Origin: Caldimonas brevitalea
Lineage (GTDB): Bacteria > Pseudomonadota > Gammaproteobacteria > Burkholderiales > Burkholderiaceae_C
Assembly (NCBI RefSeq): GCF_001017435.1
Contig: NZ_CP011371.1
Coordinates: 3,596,001 to 3,660,000, forward strand
DNA length: 64,000 nucleotides
Reading direction: 5' to 3'
Part shown: piece after piece, positions 53,482-62,601 of the stretch
How positions within the stretch are numbered: the first letter of the stretch is position 1
How the letters are laid out: each line of letters starts with the position of its first letter
Program-made: the position numbers and the translations under genes
Notes under the pieces: model-generated
Seen by the model: the letters and a program-made list of their open reading frames with translations, nothing else
Database searches by the model: none
What the model was told of the DNA's origin: nothing

Positions 53482-55680
53482 GTGACACCCCAACCCGCAT
53501 CGCCCCCCACCCCCACCTCGCCCCCCACCCCGGCCCGGGCCCGCAAACCCCTGTTCCGACGCCCCGCCGGCATCGCGCTGCTGGTGCTCCTGGCGCTGAT
53601 GCTGGCGTTCGCGGTGTGCGAGTGGGCCGGCTGGCCGTTCCTCCGGGGGCCCTTGCAGCGCGCGTTGCAGGACAAGCTGCAGCGCGAGGTGGTGGTGGGC
53701 GAGGATTTCCGGCTGCGGCTGTTGGGCGGCTTGAAACTGCAGACCGACCAGTTTGCGATCGCGGCCCCCGCCTGGGCGGCCGAGAACCGGCGCGAAGAAC
53801 TCATACGGGCCGAGGGTGTGCGGCTGGTGCTGCCCTACTCGACGGTGCTGAGCCCGCTGCGCCGCAAGCCGGACGAGCCGGCCGAGCCGCTGCGCATCCG
53901 CGCGCTGGAAGTGCGGCACCTGAAGGCGTCGTTCTGGCGTACCGAAGACGGGCGCGCCAATTGGCAGTTCACCCCGCCGGACCCGCAAAAGAAGAAGGCC
54001 GAGACCGAACTGCCCAGCTTCGACCGGCTGGTGGTCGGCGGTGGCGAGGTGCGCTACGACGACGAGGTGATCGGGCTGCAGATGCGGGCGTTGGCGCGCA
54101 CCGAGGAAGGCAGCGCCAACGCGAACGGCGCCGGGCTGGTGATCGAGGGCGATGGCCACTACCGGGAAGGCGAGGCGCGCTTCAGTGGCGCCAAGTTCGG
54201 CTTCCGTATCGCCTCCGAGGGCCTGCTGCCACTGCTGACGCCGGAAGACGACAACGGCACGCCGGTGCCGTTCAGCCTGCACGCCAGCGCCGGGCGGGCC
54301 AAGTTCGAGTTCAAGGGCCAGGCAGTCGACGTGCTGCATTTGCGCGGCTTCTCCGGCGATTTCTCGATCTCCGGGCCTTCGCTGGCGGCGGTCGGCGCGC
54401 CGGCCGGCGTGACCCTGCCGAGCACCGGCCCCTTCGACATGAACGGCAAGCTCAGCAAGGACGGCGAGCTGTGGAAGGCGAGCGTCGGGCGCTTGGCCGT
54501 CGGCACCAGCCGTCTGGCCGGCGATTTCACCTATGACCGGCGCCACCCGGTGCCGCTACTGACCGGCGAACTGCGCGGCGACAGCCTGACGCTGCGCGAC
54601 CTCGGCCCGGCCTTCGGCGCCCAGCCGCCCAACGGCAAAGCGCCGAAGGACGACGACCCGCCGGCCCCTGAAAAGAACAAAAAGCAGGACAAGGACGGCC
54701 AGGTGCTGCCGGCAAAGGAGTTCAACATCCCGTCGCTGAAAGCGATGAACGCCGATGTCCGCGTGAACCTGAAGAAGCTCGACCTGGGCACCCAGTTCCT
54801 CGGCGACCTGACGCCGCTGCAAGGCCGCATCTCGCTGCGCGACGGTGTGCTGAACATCCGCGAGTTGCTGGCCCGTGCCTCTGGTGGCGAGGTGCGCGGC
54901 AGCATCGGGCTCGACAGCCGCCCGAGCCAGCCCCGCTGGGCCATCGACCTGCGCTGGGCCGGCGTCGACCTGGACCGCTGGGTGAAGGCGCGCAACAACC
55001 GCGCCGAACAGGGTGCGGAAGACAGCTACATCACCGGCATCCTCGGCGGCCAGGCCAAGTTCGACGGCGTGGGCAAATCGACGGCGGCCATGCTCGGCTC
55101 GCTCGACGGCGATGCGGCCTTCTGGATCCGCGACGGCCAGATCTCGCACCTGATCGTCGAAGCCCTCGGGATCGACCTCGCGCAAGGCCTCGGCATCTTC
55201 CTGAAGGGCGACGCGCCGTTGCCGATGCACTGCGCCGTCGGGCGCTTCACGTCCAAGGGCGGCACGCTCGACACGCAGGTGGGGCTGATCGACACGCCCG
55301 ATTCGCTGGTGCTGTTCGACGGCACGCTGTCGCTCGCCACCGAGCAACTGGCCCTGGTCCTGCGGGCGCAGCCCAAGGATTTCTCACCGGTGTCCTTGCG
55401 CTCGCCGGTGCATCTGAGCGGCACGTTCTCCGAGCCCAAGGTGCGCCTGGAGGGCAAGACGCTTGGATTGAAGCTGCTCGCCTCCGCGGCGCTGGCGGCC
55501 GTCAATCCTTTCGCGGCCTTGATCCCGCTCATCGACCCGGGCGAAGGCGAGAAAAACGGCTGCCGCGACGCCCTGCAGCGCTTGCGCGGCACCGGCGGCG
55601 GCAAAGTGTCCAACGCGCCGGCGACCGCTGCCGCGGCCGAGGGCGCCGTGCGCTCCGACAAGGCGGCCAGCCGCCCCTGA
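53482..55680 (+). CDS. AsmA-family protein
   Basis: A 732-residue AsmA-type protein. One membrane helix near residues 30-52 (GIALLVLLALMLAFAVCEW) is followed by the LQREVVVGEDFRLRLLGGLKL opening of the AsmA domain and a long periplasmic beta-rich region. The C-terminal AsmA segment (LVALGIDLAQGLGIFLKGD-like, then TKGGTLDTQVGLIDTPDSLVLFDGTLSLATEQL) is present. AsmA-like proteins bridge the envelope and move phospholipid toward the outer membrane. The start is GTG at 53482. An internal lysine-rich linker (KKQDKDG) occurs around residue 400. Confidence 0.85.
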   Translation: MTPQPASPPTPTSPPTPARARKPLFRRPAGIALLVLLALMLAFAVCEWAGWPFLRGPLQRALQDKLQREVVVGEDFRLRLLGGLKLQTDQFAIAAPAWAAENRREELIRAEGVRLVLPYSTVLSPLRRKPDEPAEPLRIRALEVRHLKASFWRTEDGRANWQFTPPDPQKKKAETELPSFDRLVVGGGEVRYDDEVIGLQMRALARTEEGSANANGAGLVIEGDGHYREGEARFSGAKFGFRIASEGLLPLLTPEDDNGTPVPFSLHASAGRAKFEFKGQAVDVLHLRGFSGDFSISGPSLAAVGAPAGVTLPSTGPFDMNGKLSKDGELWKASVGRLAVGTSRLAGDFTYDRRHPVPLLTGELRGDSLTLRDLGPAFGAQPPNGKAPKDDDPPAPEKNKKQDKDGQVLPAKEFNIPSLKAMNADVRVNLKKLDLGTQFLGDLTPLQGRISLRDGVLNIRELLARASGGEVRGSIGLDSRPSQPRWAIDLRWAGVDLDRWVKARNNRAEQGAEDSYITGILGGQAKFDGVGKSTAAMLGSLDGDAAFWIRDGQISHLIVEALGIDLAQGLGIFLKGDAPLPMHCAVGRFTSKGGTLDTQVGLIDTPDSLVLFDGTLSLATEQLALVLRAQPKDFSPVSLRSPVHLSGTFSEPKVRLEGKTLGLKLLASAALAAVNPFAALIPLIDPGEGEKNGCRDALQRLRGTGGGKVSNAPATAAAAEGAVRSDKAASRP

Positions 55681-55722
55681 CCCTTCTTCCACGTTCCACC
55701 CCCCAGAGAGAGGAAACCCGGC

Positions 55723-56007
55723 ATGGGAACCGAGCTGATCGGCTGGCTCAGCAGCTTCATTCTTTTATCGACGATCTTCCACCAGGTCCGCAAGCAGTAC
55801 CGCAGTCACGACAGCACCGGCGTGTCCTCGTGGCTGTTCATCGGCCAGTCGGCCGCCTCGCTAGGCTTTTCGATCTACAGCGCCTTGCTGCAAAACTGGG
55901 TGTTTCTGTTCGTCAACGTCGCGCTCCTGTGCAGCGCCATCGCCGGCCAGGCGATTTACTGGCGTAACACTCGGCACAAGCGCGCGCCTGTCAGAGCGAA
56001 CAGTTAA
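55723..56007 (+). CDS. SemiSWEET/PQ-loop-type small membrane protein
   Basis: A 94-residue protein with three membrane helices: ELIGWLSSFILLSTIFHQ, the SWLFIGQSAASLGFSIYSAL middle helix, and WVFLFVNVALLCSAIAGQAIYW. Length and topology fit a single PQ-loop (triple-helix) unit like bacterial SemiSWEET sugar transporters, which work as dimers. GAGAGGAAA precedes the ATG. The substrate is unknown. It stands before the Ku gene. Confidence 0.75.
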   Translation: MGTELIGWLSSFILLSTIFHQVRKQYRSHDSTGVSSWLFIGQSAASLGFSIYSALLQNWVFLFVNVALLCSAIAGQAIYWRNTRHKRAPVRANS

Positions 56008-56035
56008 CAGGAACGGTGATTGCTGATATGGGATC

Positions 56036-57103
56036 ATGGCTCGCGTAGTATGGAAAGGCGCTATCACCTTCGGCCTGGTGCACATCCCGGTGACACTGCG
56101 CGCCGCCGCTCGCAAGAACGACCTCAACTTCGACTGGCTGGACCGCCGTGACATGGCGCCGGTCGGCTACCGGCGCATCAACAAGCGCACCGGCGAGGCG
56201 ATCGAGAGCGAGAACATCGTCAAGGGCTACGCCTACGAGCCGGGCGAATACGTGCTGATGTCCGACGAGGACTTCCGGCTCGCCAACCCCGAAGCCACGC
56301 AGACCGTCGACATCCTCGGCTTCGTCGACGCGAGCCGCATCTCGCCGGCCTATTTCGAAGTGCCCTACTACCTCGAGGTCGGCAAGCGCGGCGAAAAAGG
56401 CTACGCCCTGCTGCGCGAGGTGATGCGCAGCAGCGGCCGGGCGGGCCTCGCCAAGGTGGTGATGCACAGCAAGCAGCATCTGGCCGCGGTGCTCGTCGAG
56501 GGCGACGTGCTGCTGCTGAACACGATGCGCTTCGCCGACGAGGTGTTGAAGGCGGACGACGTGTACGTGCCCGACAGCGACCTGAAAAAGGTGGGCGTCG
56601 GCGAGCGCGAACTCGAAATGGCCCAGCGCCTGGTCGACGAGATGTCGGAGGACTGGCAGCCCGAGCAGTACCACGACAGCTACCGCGACGACTTGTTGAG
56701 TCGTATCGAGGCCAAGATCCAGGCCGGCCAGACGCACACGCTGACGCCGGTGGGTGACGAGCCGGCCGGCAAGGGCGAAGGCGCCCAGGTGATCGATTTG
56801 ATGGCCGCCCTGCGCCAGAGTGTGCAGCGGGTGGAGCGCAAGCCAGCAGCGGGCGATGGGGGTGCCAAGGTCAAGCCGATGCATGTGGGTGGCAAGACCG
56901 GGGCAGATCCATCGCCCGCCTCCGCTGGCAAACAACGCGCGGCGGCCGACGGCGCGAGTGCGCGGCGGCCCACACCGGCCCGCAAGACGGCCGCCTCCAA
57001 GACCTCCGCGAGCAAAAGCGCCGCGACCAAATCGGCCGCCGCCAAGACGGCCGCCGCACGCAAGACGGCGACGGCCGAGCCGGCGCGGCGCAAACGGGCG
57101 TGA
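56036..57103 (+). CDS. ku: Ku protein (non-homologous end joining)
   Basis: A 355-residue bacterial Ku, which binds double-strand DNA ends as a dimer and recruits LigD. The Ku core covers about 1-260, opening MARVVWKGAITFGLVHIPV, with KGYAYEPGEYVLMSDEDF in the middle. The tail from about 265 is low-complexity, Ala/Lys/Thr-rich, a lysine-rich extension often seen in Ku and thought to help DNA binding. The ligD start follows after six bases. Confidence 0.95.
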   Translation: MARVVWKGAITFGLVHIPVTLRAAARKNDLNFDWLDRRDMAPVGYRRINKRTGEAIESENIVKGYAYEPGEYVLMSDEDFRLANPEATQTVDILGFVDASRISPAYFEVPYYLEVGKRGEKGYALLREVMRSSGRAGLAKVVMHSKQHLAAVLVEGDVLLLNTMRFADEVLKADDVYVPDSDLKKVGVGERELEMAQRLVDEMSEDWQPEQYHDSYRDDLLSRIEAKIQAGQTHTLTPVGDEPAGKGEGAQVIDLMAALRQSVQRVERKPAAGDGGAKVKPMHVGGKTGADPSPASAGKQRAAADGASARRPTPARKTAASKTSASKSAATKSAAAKTAAARKTATAEPARRKRA

Positions 57104-57109
57104 CCCAGC

Positions 57110-59731
57110 ATGGGCCGCGACCATCCCCTGTCGGCCTACCACGCCAAGCGGGACTTCGCGCACACGCCCGAACCCGCCGGTGAAAAGCGCGTCGCGAAAC
57201 GGCGCGGCAAGGCCGTTCAGCCCGCCCTGCAGTTCGTCATCCAGCGCCACCATGCACGGCGACTGCACTACGACTTCCGGCTCGAATGGGGTGGCACCCT
57301 GAAGAGCTGGGCGGTGCCGCGCGGACCCAGCCTGGACCCCGACATCCAGCGCCTCGCGGTCGAGGTCGAGGACCATCCGCTCGACTACGCCGGCTTCGAG
57401 GGCACGATCCCGAAGGGCCACTACGGTGCCGGCGACGTCGCCATCTGGGACCGTGGCGAGTGGATACCCGAAGGCGACGCCGAGGAGGGTCTGCGCCGCG
57501 GCAAGCTGCACTTCGAACTGCGCGGCACCCGGTTGCACGGCGCCTGGGTGCTGTTCCGCCTGGCGGGCGAAGGCGATCAATGGATGCTGCGCAAGCGGCG
57601 CGACCAGCATGCGCGCATCGGCGACGGCGACGCGGTGTTGCACGACCCGCCCGAGGCCGAGGCCCCGCCTGCGCCGGCCCCTGCCCCGGTGGCCGCCAAA
57701 TCACCGCGCAGCAGCGCAGCGTCGAGCCGTCGCCGCCGCGTCCCGGTGCCCGAGTTCGTCGAACCGCAACTGGCCACGCTGGTCGACCGGCCGCCGGTCA
57801 GCGACGCCTGGGTCTACGAGATCAAATACGACGGCTACCGCATGCTGGTGCGCTGCGACGGCCGCCAGGTGCGCCTGTTCAGCCGCAACGGCATCGAGTG
57901 GACCGAGCGGCTGCCGTCGCTGGTGCAGCGGCTGTCGGCCTTGCAAAGCCACAGCGGCTGGCTCGACGGCGAGATCGTCGTGATGGACGAGCACGGCCAT
58001 ACCGACTTCCATGCGCTGCAAGCCACGCTCGACAGTGGCGCGCCTCAAGTGGAGTACGTGGTCTTCGACGTGCCGTGGTGGGACGGCGAAGACCTGCGGG
58101 ATCGGCCCCTGTCCCACCGTCTGCAGGCACTCGACGAAATCTTCGCGGCGCTGCCCGCCCAGCCAGGTCTGAGCCGCAGCAAACCCTTGGACCCGGGGTA
58201 CGTCGGCCAGGCCGTGCTCCAAGCGGCCTGCCAGCTGGGCCTGGAGGGTTTGATCGGGAAGCGTCTGGACGCGCCCTACCGCAGCGGTCGTTCGCCCCAT
58301 TGGATCAAGCTCAAATGCCGCTCCGAGCAGGAAGTCGTGATCGGCGGCTACACGGAGCCGCGCGGCAGCCGCGGGCACCTCGGGGCGCTGTTGGTCGGCG
58401 TGTGGGGCAAGGACGGCCAGCTCGACTATGCCGGGCGCGTCGGCAGCGGCTTCGATCAGGCCGGGCTGCAGGCGATGCGCGAGCGGCTGGCACCCGACGA
58501 GACAGCGCGCTGCCCCTTCCGCAGCAAGCCGTCACTGCCCGGCGCGCCGACGGTGCATTGGGTCGAGCCGGTCCATGTGGTACAGGTGCGTTACGCCAGC
58601 TGGACCCAGGAGGGCCTGCTGCGTCAGGCTTCGTTCGTCGGTGTGCGCGAAGACAAGCCGGTGCGCAAGGTGGTGCGCGAATTGCCGCAGACGGTGGCAC
58701 AGGAGGACACCCCGATGCGCCCGAGCGCCACCCGCCTTGCCGGCCGCCCCGCCAGCCCTGCCGCCACCGCGGCACGCGCTTCGTTGCGCCGCAGCGGCGC
58801 CAGCAGCGATCCGAAGGCCAACAGCGTGGGCGGCGTGCGCGTCACCCACCCCGAGCGTCTGGTGTTCAGCGTGCCGCGCATCACCAAGCTCGAGGTGGTG
58901 CGCTACCACGAAGACATCGGCGAGTATCTGCTGCCCCATCTGGCGGCGCGCCCCTTGAGTCTGCTCAGGTGTCCGCAGGGCACCGGGGGCGAATGCTTCT
59001 TTCAGAAACACGTCGAGACCACCTTGCCGAGTGGCGTCGAAAGCGTGGAAGTCCCGGCCAGCGACGGCACCGACACGCTGGTGATGGTCAACAGCGTCGA
59101 AGGCATCGTCGCGCTGGCGCAGTACGGCAATGTCGAGTTCCATACCTGGGGCGCGCGAGCGCCCCGGCCCGACCGCCCCGACCGCATCACGATGGACCTC
59201 GACCCCGACCCGGACCTGCCGTGGGCGCAGGTGGTCGAAGCGGCCCAGCTGACCCGGGTGCTGCTCGAAGAACTGGGACTGGCGGCCTTCCTGAAGACCA
59301 CCGGCGGCAAGGGCCTGCACATCGTCACGCCGATCAAGGCGACGCGCAGCTGGGACGAGGTCAAGGCCTTCACGAAAGGCCTGGCCTCGCGGCTCGCCAG
59401 CGTCGCGCCCCAGCGTTTCACCGCCCGGCTGTCGAAATCGAGTCGCGGCGGCCGCATCTTCATCGACTACCTGCGCAACGGGCGCGGCGCCACCGCGGTC
59501 GCGTCCTACTCCTTGCGCGCACGTGAAGGCGCCCCCGTCTCGGTGCCGCTGCACTGGGACGAGCTGTCGGCCAAGAAAGACGTGCGGGCCGAGCATTTCA
59601 ACCTTCGCAACGCCGTGGCCCGGGCGCCCGAGTCGGAAACCGCGTGGCAGGACTACGCGGCACAGCGGCGCACGCTGACGGTCAAGATGTTCCGTGCGCT
59701 CGGCGTCGACCCTGGCAGCGCAGAGTCATAG
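57110..59731 (+). CDS. ligD: ATP-dependent DNA ligase D (PE-ligase-polymerase)
   Basis: An 873-residue LigD. The N-terminal 3'-phosphoesterase domain (about 25-180) has HHARRLHYDFRLEWGG. The ligase domain carries Lys239 in YEIKYDGYR, the adenylated residue. The C-terminal archaeal-eukaryotic primase-like polymerase domain (from about 560) has the metal-binding LDPDPDLPWAQ. This PE-LIG-POL order is typical of beta- and gammaproteobacterial LigD. It works with Ku encoded directly upstream to repair double-strand breaks. Confidence 0.95.
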   Translation: MGRDHPLSAYHAKRDFAHTPEPAGEKRVAKRRGKAVQPALQFVIQRHHARRLHYDFRLEWGGTLKSWAVPRGPSLDPDIQRLAVEVEDHPLDYAGFEGTIPKGHYGAGDVAIWDRGEWIPEGDAEEGLRRGKLHFELRGTRLHGAWVLFRLAGEGDQWMLRKRRDQHARIGDGDAVLHDPPEAEAPPAPAPAPVAAKSPRSSAASSRRRRVPVPEFVEPQLATLVDRPPVSDAWVYEIKYDGYRMLVRCDGRQVRLFSRNGIEWTERLPSLVQRLSALQSHSGWLDGEIVVMDEHGHTDFHALQATLDSGAPQVEYVVFDVPWWDGEDLRDRPLSHRLQALDEIFAALPAQPGLSRSKPLDPGYVGQAVLQAACQLGLEGLIGKRLDAPYRSGRSPHWIKLKCRSEQEVVIGGYTEPRGSRGHLGALLVGVWGKDGQLDYAGRVGSGFDQAGLQAMRERLAPDETARCPFRSKPSLPGAPTVHWVEPVHVVQVRYASWTQEGLLRQASFVGVREDKPVRKVVRELPQTVAQEDTPMRPSATRLAGRPASPAATAARASLRRSGASSDPKANSVGGVRVTHPERLVFSVPRITKLEVVRYHEDIGEYLLPHLAARPLSLLRCPQGTGGECFFQKHVETTLPSGVESVEVPASDGTDTLVMVNSVEGIVALAQYGNVEFHTWGARAPRPDRPDRITMDLDPDPDLPWAQVVEAAQLTRVLLEELGLAAFLKTTGGKGLHIVTPIKATRSWDEVKAFTKGLASRLASVAPQRFTARLSKSSRGGRIFIDYLRNGRGATAVASYSLRAREGAPVSVPLHWDELSAKKDVRAEHFNLRNAVARAPESETAWQDYAAQRRTLTVKMFRALGVDPGSAES

Positions 59732-59767
59732 AGCGGCTTGAATGCCTGGCAACGGGCGACATGCCGC

Positions 59768-60190
59768 TCACAGGCTGCCGACGCAATTTGGCGCACCGCA
59801 GCGGCACGTCAAGCGCCCTTCGTGGTGGGTTTCGCCGTAGTTCGCCGTCAGCTCCTCGCCCGGCACGATCGCGCGCAGGGCATAGAACTCGACCCGGCCT
59901 TGCCGGATGCGCAGCACGGTATTCGGCGCGCACGAATGGTTGGTGAACCGCATCGGGTCGCTCGAGCCGGACGCGTCGATGGCACGCTTGTCCGACACCT
60001 CGACGATCATGATGCGCTGCTGCCGCTTGGCGCGCCGCCGCGCCTCGGCGACGCTGATGGACTCCCCGCGCAACTCGCCGATCTTCTTGTACGGCGGGAT
60101 CGCCTCGTCGGCGAAAACGCCGGTGCCGTCGATCAGGCTCGGCTGTACTTTGACCTTGAACTTCTGGGGATTGCTGGCAAGACTGACCAT
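59768..60190 (-). CDS. SET-domain protein
   Basis: A 140-residue SET domain with all key marks: GTGVFADEAI at the N-terminus, the pseudoknot NHSCAPN, the ELTANYG segment with the conserved Tyr, and a C-terminal post-SET zinc-like C-x-C-x4-C. In eukaryotes such domains methylate protein lysines with S-adenosylmethionine; bacterial members are rarer and their targets are mostly unknown. ATG at 60190 was chosen, with a TTG six codons earlier as alternative. It ends convergently with ligD. Confidence 0.85.
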   Translation of the reverse strand: MVSLASNPQKFKVKVQPSLIDGTGVFADEAIPPYKKIGELRGESISVAEARRRAKRQQRIMIVEVSDKRAIDASGSSDPMRFTNHSCAPNTVLRIRQGRVEFYALRAIVPGEELTANYGETHHEGRLTCRCGAPNCVGSL

Positions 60191-60265
60191 TTCGGGAAGA
60201 TACCGCAATACGCTGGCGCGAACCGCCGCAGCAAGGTGCCGCCCGCGGCCCCATGCAGAGGGAGG

Positions 60266-60454
60266 CTATGGCAGCGCGGTGCTCAGCACGACGGTCTGGA
60301 CAGCCGGCAGCTGCGCCACCGGCACCCAGACGGCGTCAGCGGGCCGGTCGCTCGCCCCGGCGGCCACGAACAGCATGAAGATGGCACCCGCGGCAGCCCA
60401 GCGCTGCCCGGCCGATGCTCTGCGGAACCAGCGATAAAGGGAAAACAGCAGCAT
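60266..60454 (-). CDS. Small protein with one membrane segment
   Basis: A possible 62-residue protein with a basic N-terminus (YRWFRRASAGQR) and one hydrophobic segment (WAAAGAIFMLFVAAGA), then a short periplasmic-like tail. ATG at 60454 follows AAAGGGAAAAC. No family was recognised. It is 76 bases upstream of the SET gene on the same strand, and is small enough that coding is uncertain. Confidence 0.4.
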   Translation of the reverse strand: MLLFSLYRWFRRASAGQRWAAAGAIFMLFVAAGASDRPADAVWVPVAQLPAVQTVVLSTALP

Positions 60455-60601
60455 ACGACACCCGTACTGTCCGTAACCTCTGCTGCTGCGACGGCAACAT
60501 GCATGCCGAGCTGCAGCCTGCCTGCCTGCCGCCGAGGCCCGCAACGGGTCCGCTGAAAAACCTGCAGGGCCGGCGGCAGCTTCGGCCCCACAGCCGGGCC
60601 C

Positions 60602-61594
60602 TCAGGCGCGCACTTGCATACGCTGGTGGATGCGGTCGGCCGCCGCCGCCTCGATCGCCGCATTGACGAGCTGGACCCGATTGCGCACCGAAAAACGGCG
60701 CCGCAACTGCCGCAGGTGGTAGTCCACGGTGTGCGACGACAGGCTCAGCCGGTGGGCGATTTGCTTGTCGCTCTGCCCTCCGATCAGGCACTCCAGGATG
60801 TCGCGCTGCAGCGCCGAGAGTTCGGCCCGCGGCCCCGACGCAAACACCGAGCGATGCACGTGGCGCGACAAGAATTCGTGCACGCTCAGCCCCAGCGTCA
60901 GCGCCTGACCCAGCACGCTGTCGACGATCCACCCACGCTGCGGCGCGCTCGACATCAGGCTGATCACGGTGCGCTCGTGCGGCATGTCAGGCGACGCCAC
61001 GCTGAAGAACACACCACTGCGGATGCCGCTGTCACCAAAGTCGTTCAAGAACCTGCGCGCCCTCGAGCTGCCCGGTTGCGTCCGGGCGCTGGCGGCGATG
61101 TCGTCGAGGTCCCAGACCAGCGGCAGACTGGACGACGGGGCGTCGTAGTGGCGCGGATCCATTTCGTAATAGCGCTCCCGGAAGTAGTGCTCTGTCCACA
61201 CCGGGTGGCCGTAGGTCGTCAAAAAGCTGCGGGGTATCGCGCGGCCGCGCTGGATGCCTGCCGTGCCATAGGCGAGCCACTCGAAACCCAGCCCGTGCAA
61301 CAGCCGGCGCACCAGGCGCACCCGGTCGGCGCTGGAGGGCTGCGCGAGCAGCTCGTTGACCAGGCCGGGCAGCGAGCCGGTGCGTTGCGGCGCATCGTGC
61401 AACAACAAGTCCGACTCCGAATAGAGCAACACGCCCCCGGCATCGCCCGACGCGGGCTGCCGGCGGGCGAGATAAGGTTCAAGCGTGTCGCTGGCGCCGG
61501 ACATCCCGCCATCGTGCAGCGGGCTGCGCAGTACCCCTGAGTCCCGGCGCCACGGTGGCGGGCCGTGAGGCTCCTCGCGTGCGGTCAATTCCAT
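60602..61594 (-). CDS. LuxR-family regulator with acyl-homoserine-lactone-type binding domain
   Basis: A 330-residue LuxR-type regulator. The N-terminal autoinducer-binding domain (about 75-235) keeps the family ligand residues: Trp and Tyr in VWTEHYF, Asp-Pro in YYEMDP, Trp in PLVWD, and Gly in IRSGVFF. The C-terminal LuxR HTH (about 262-325) contains LIGGQSDKQIAHRLSLSSHTVDYH. GGAGAGGTGA precedes the ATG at 61594. No luxI-type synthase lies in the window, so it is a candidate LuxR solo responding to outside or distant signals. Confidence 0.88.
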   Translation of the reverse strand: MELTAREEPHGPPPWRRDSGVLRSPLHDGGMSGASDTLEPYLARRQPASGDAGGVLLYSESDLLLHDAPQRTGSLPGLVNELLAQPSSADRVRLVRRLLHGLGFEWLAYGTAGIQRGRAIPRSFLTTYGHPVWTEHYFRERYYEMDPRHYDAPSSSLPLVWDLDDIAASARTQPGSSRARRFLNDFGDSGIRSGVFFSVASPDMPHERTVISLMSSAPQRGWIVDSVLGQALTLGLSVHEFLSRHVHRSVFASGPRAELSALQRDILECLIGGQSDKQIAHRLSLSSHTVDYHLRQLRRRFSVRNRVQLVNAAIEAAAADRIHQRMQVRA

Positions 61595-62017
61595 AACTCA
61601 CCTCTCCTGCCATTCGATGTAGTCGGCGAAACGCTGACCCGCCGACCTTACAGCAGCTGGCCCGCGAAGCGAGCCCAATACAACTCTAGCGCGCAGAACT
61701 GCCGGCGAGGCCGCAAGCGCCTTCGTCGGCAACCCTGCTTTTTGCGGCGGGAGAACGGTACGTCAAGGCCACCGGCTTCAGGCGTAGCAAGGGCTTTGTT
61801 GGGTTACAGAATGTTGATCCGACGAACGGGCCCAGCCGTGGGTTTTCGTGCAGCCGCAGGCCCGTCCGAGCGCTTGGGCCTGTCCAGTCGAATGCAAAAG
61901 GGTACAACCTCGCTCGCGCTGCAGCACACCCTTGTCGCGTCTCTGTGCCAGCAGGGAAACAGGCGCATAGAAACTGAAACGCCGGCGGCGCCGGCGTTTC
62001 GGGAGCGGGCGCTGCCG
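61595..62017. other. Intergenic stretch with one perfect palindrome
   Basis: 423 bases between the LuxR-type gene and a hypothetical gene, both leftward. No gene is supported and no lux box was recognised. It is less GC-rich than coding regions near it. A 12-bp-arm inverted repeat sits at its right end (61976-62000). Confidence 0.4.
61976..62000. terminator. Perfect 12-bp inverted repeat after a hypothetical gene
   Basis: GAAACGCCGGCG and CGCCGGCGTTTC are perfectly complementary around a single G. It lies 18 bases beyond the stop codon at 62018 on the minus strand, so it could terminate that gene. Only a weakly T-rich stretch (AGTTTCTATG) follows on that strand. Confidence 0.5.
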
Positions 62018-62488
62018 TCAGCGGTGGGAAGCACAGCCAGCGTCCGAGTGGCAGGCCAGTTCTGCGTCTGGCACCGCCTCGTCGTCGCTCCCACGATGTG
62101 CGAAAACGTCGCGCTCACGCTGCGGTGTCGTGTCGGCCGCTGCGCCGTCTCGCACCAGGGTCAGCAGCTCACGCCGTCGTTGCGCCAGCTCATCCCATCT
62201 CTCCGCCAGCAGCGCCTCGGCGGCGGCGACACGGCGTTCGCTGTCGACCCCCGAGCCCCCGGGCGCCATAGGCCGCCACGCGCCGGCACGCCGCAGCTGC
62301 TCGATCCGGCAGGCGCCGACAGCCAGGGCCGCCGTGCCCGACAACCACACCGCCGACAAGCCTGGGCTTTGCCCAGACGCCGACCCACCCACCGCCTGCG
62401 ACCAGCCCTCGACCGTGTCCGCTGAGCGCGCGGCTGAGAAGTCCTGCAACACCGGAATCGGGGGGTTCCCGTTCCATCCATTTGCCAT
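62018..62488 (-). CDS. Hypothetical protein
   Basis: A 156-residue protein starting at ATG 62488 with GAGGGA upstream. The central part is hydrophobic (VWLSGTAALAVGAC) and the following part is helical (AAAEALLAERWDELAQRRRELLTLV), reminiscent of small granule-binding or phasin-like helices, but no family was identified. The frame continues upstream to 62698 without a good ribosome site. It lies between the 64-codon gene upstream and a perfect palindrome. Confidence 0.5.
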   Translation of the reverse strand: MANGWNGNPPIPVLQDFSAARSADTVEGWSQAVGGSASGQSPGLSAVWLSGTAALAVGACRIEQLRRAGAWRPMAPGGSGVDSERRVAAAEALLAERWDELAQRRRELLTLVRDGAAADTTPQRERDVFAHRGSDDEAVPDAELACHSDAGCASHR

Positions 62489-62601
62489 GATCTGTATCCC
62501 TCGGAACATACCGATGCCGCTGAAGCAGTGCGCGGGGGCTGCGGCGGGCCAGCGCGCGATCGGAACGCCGATTCGAAACGTCCGTTCCTTGCGGCGCTCG
62601 G

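Noticed and set aside
57286..59526. A 746-codon frame on the plus strand overlapping ligD
   Set aside because: Frame-shifted shadow of ligD with Arg/Pro/Ala-rich composition and no recognisable domain.
61595..62017. Search for a lux box near the LuxR-type gene
   Set aside because: No 18-20-bp palindrome resembling a lux box was found upstream of the gene; the only perfect palindrome here lies after the hypothetical gene and reads as a terminator.
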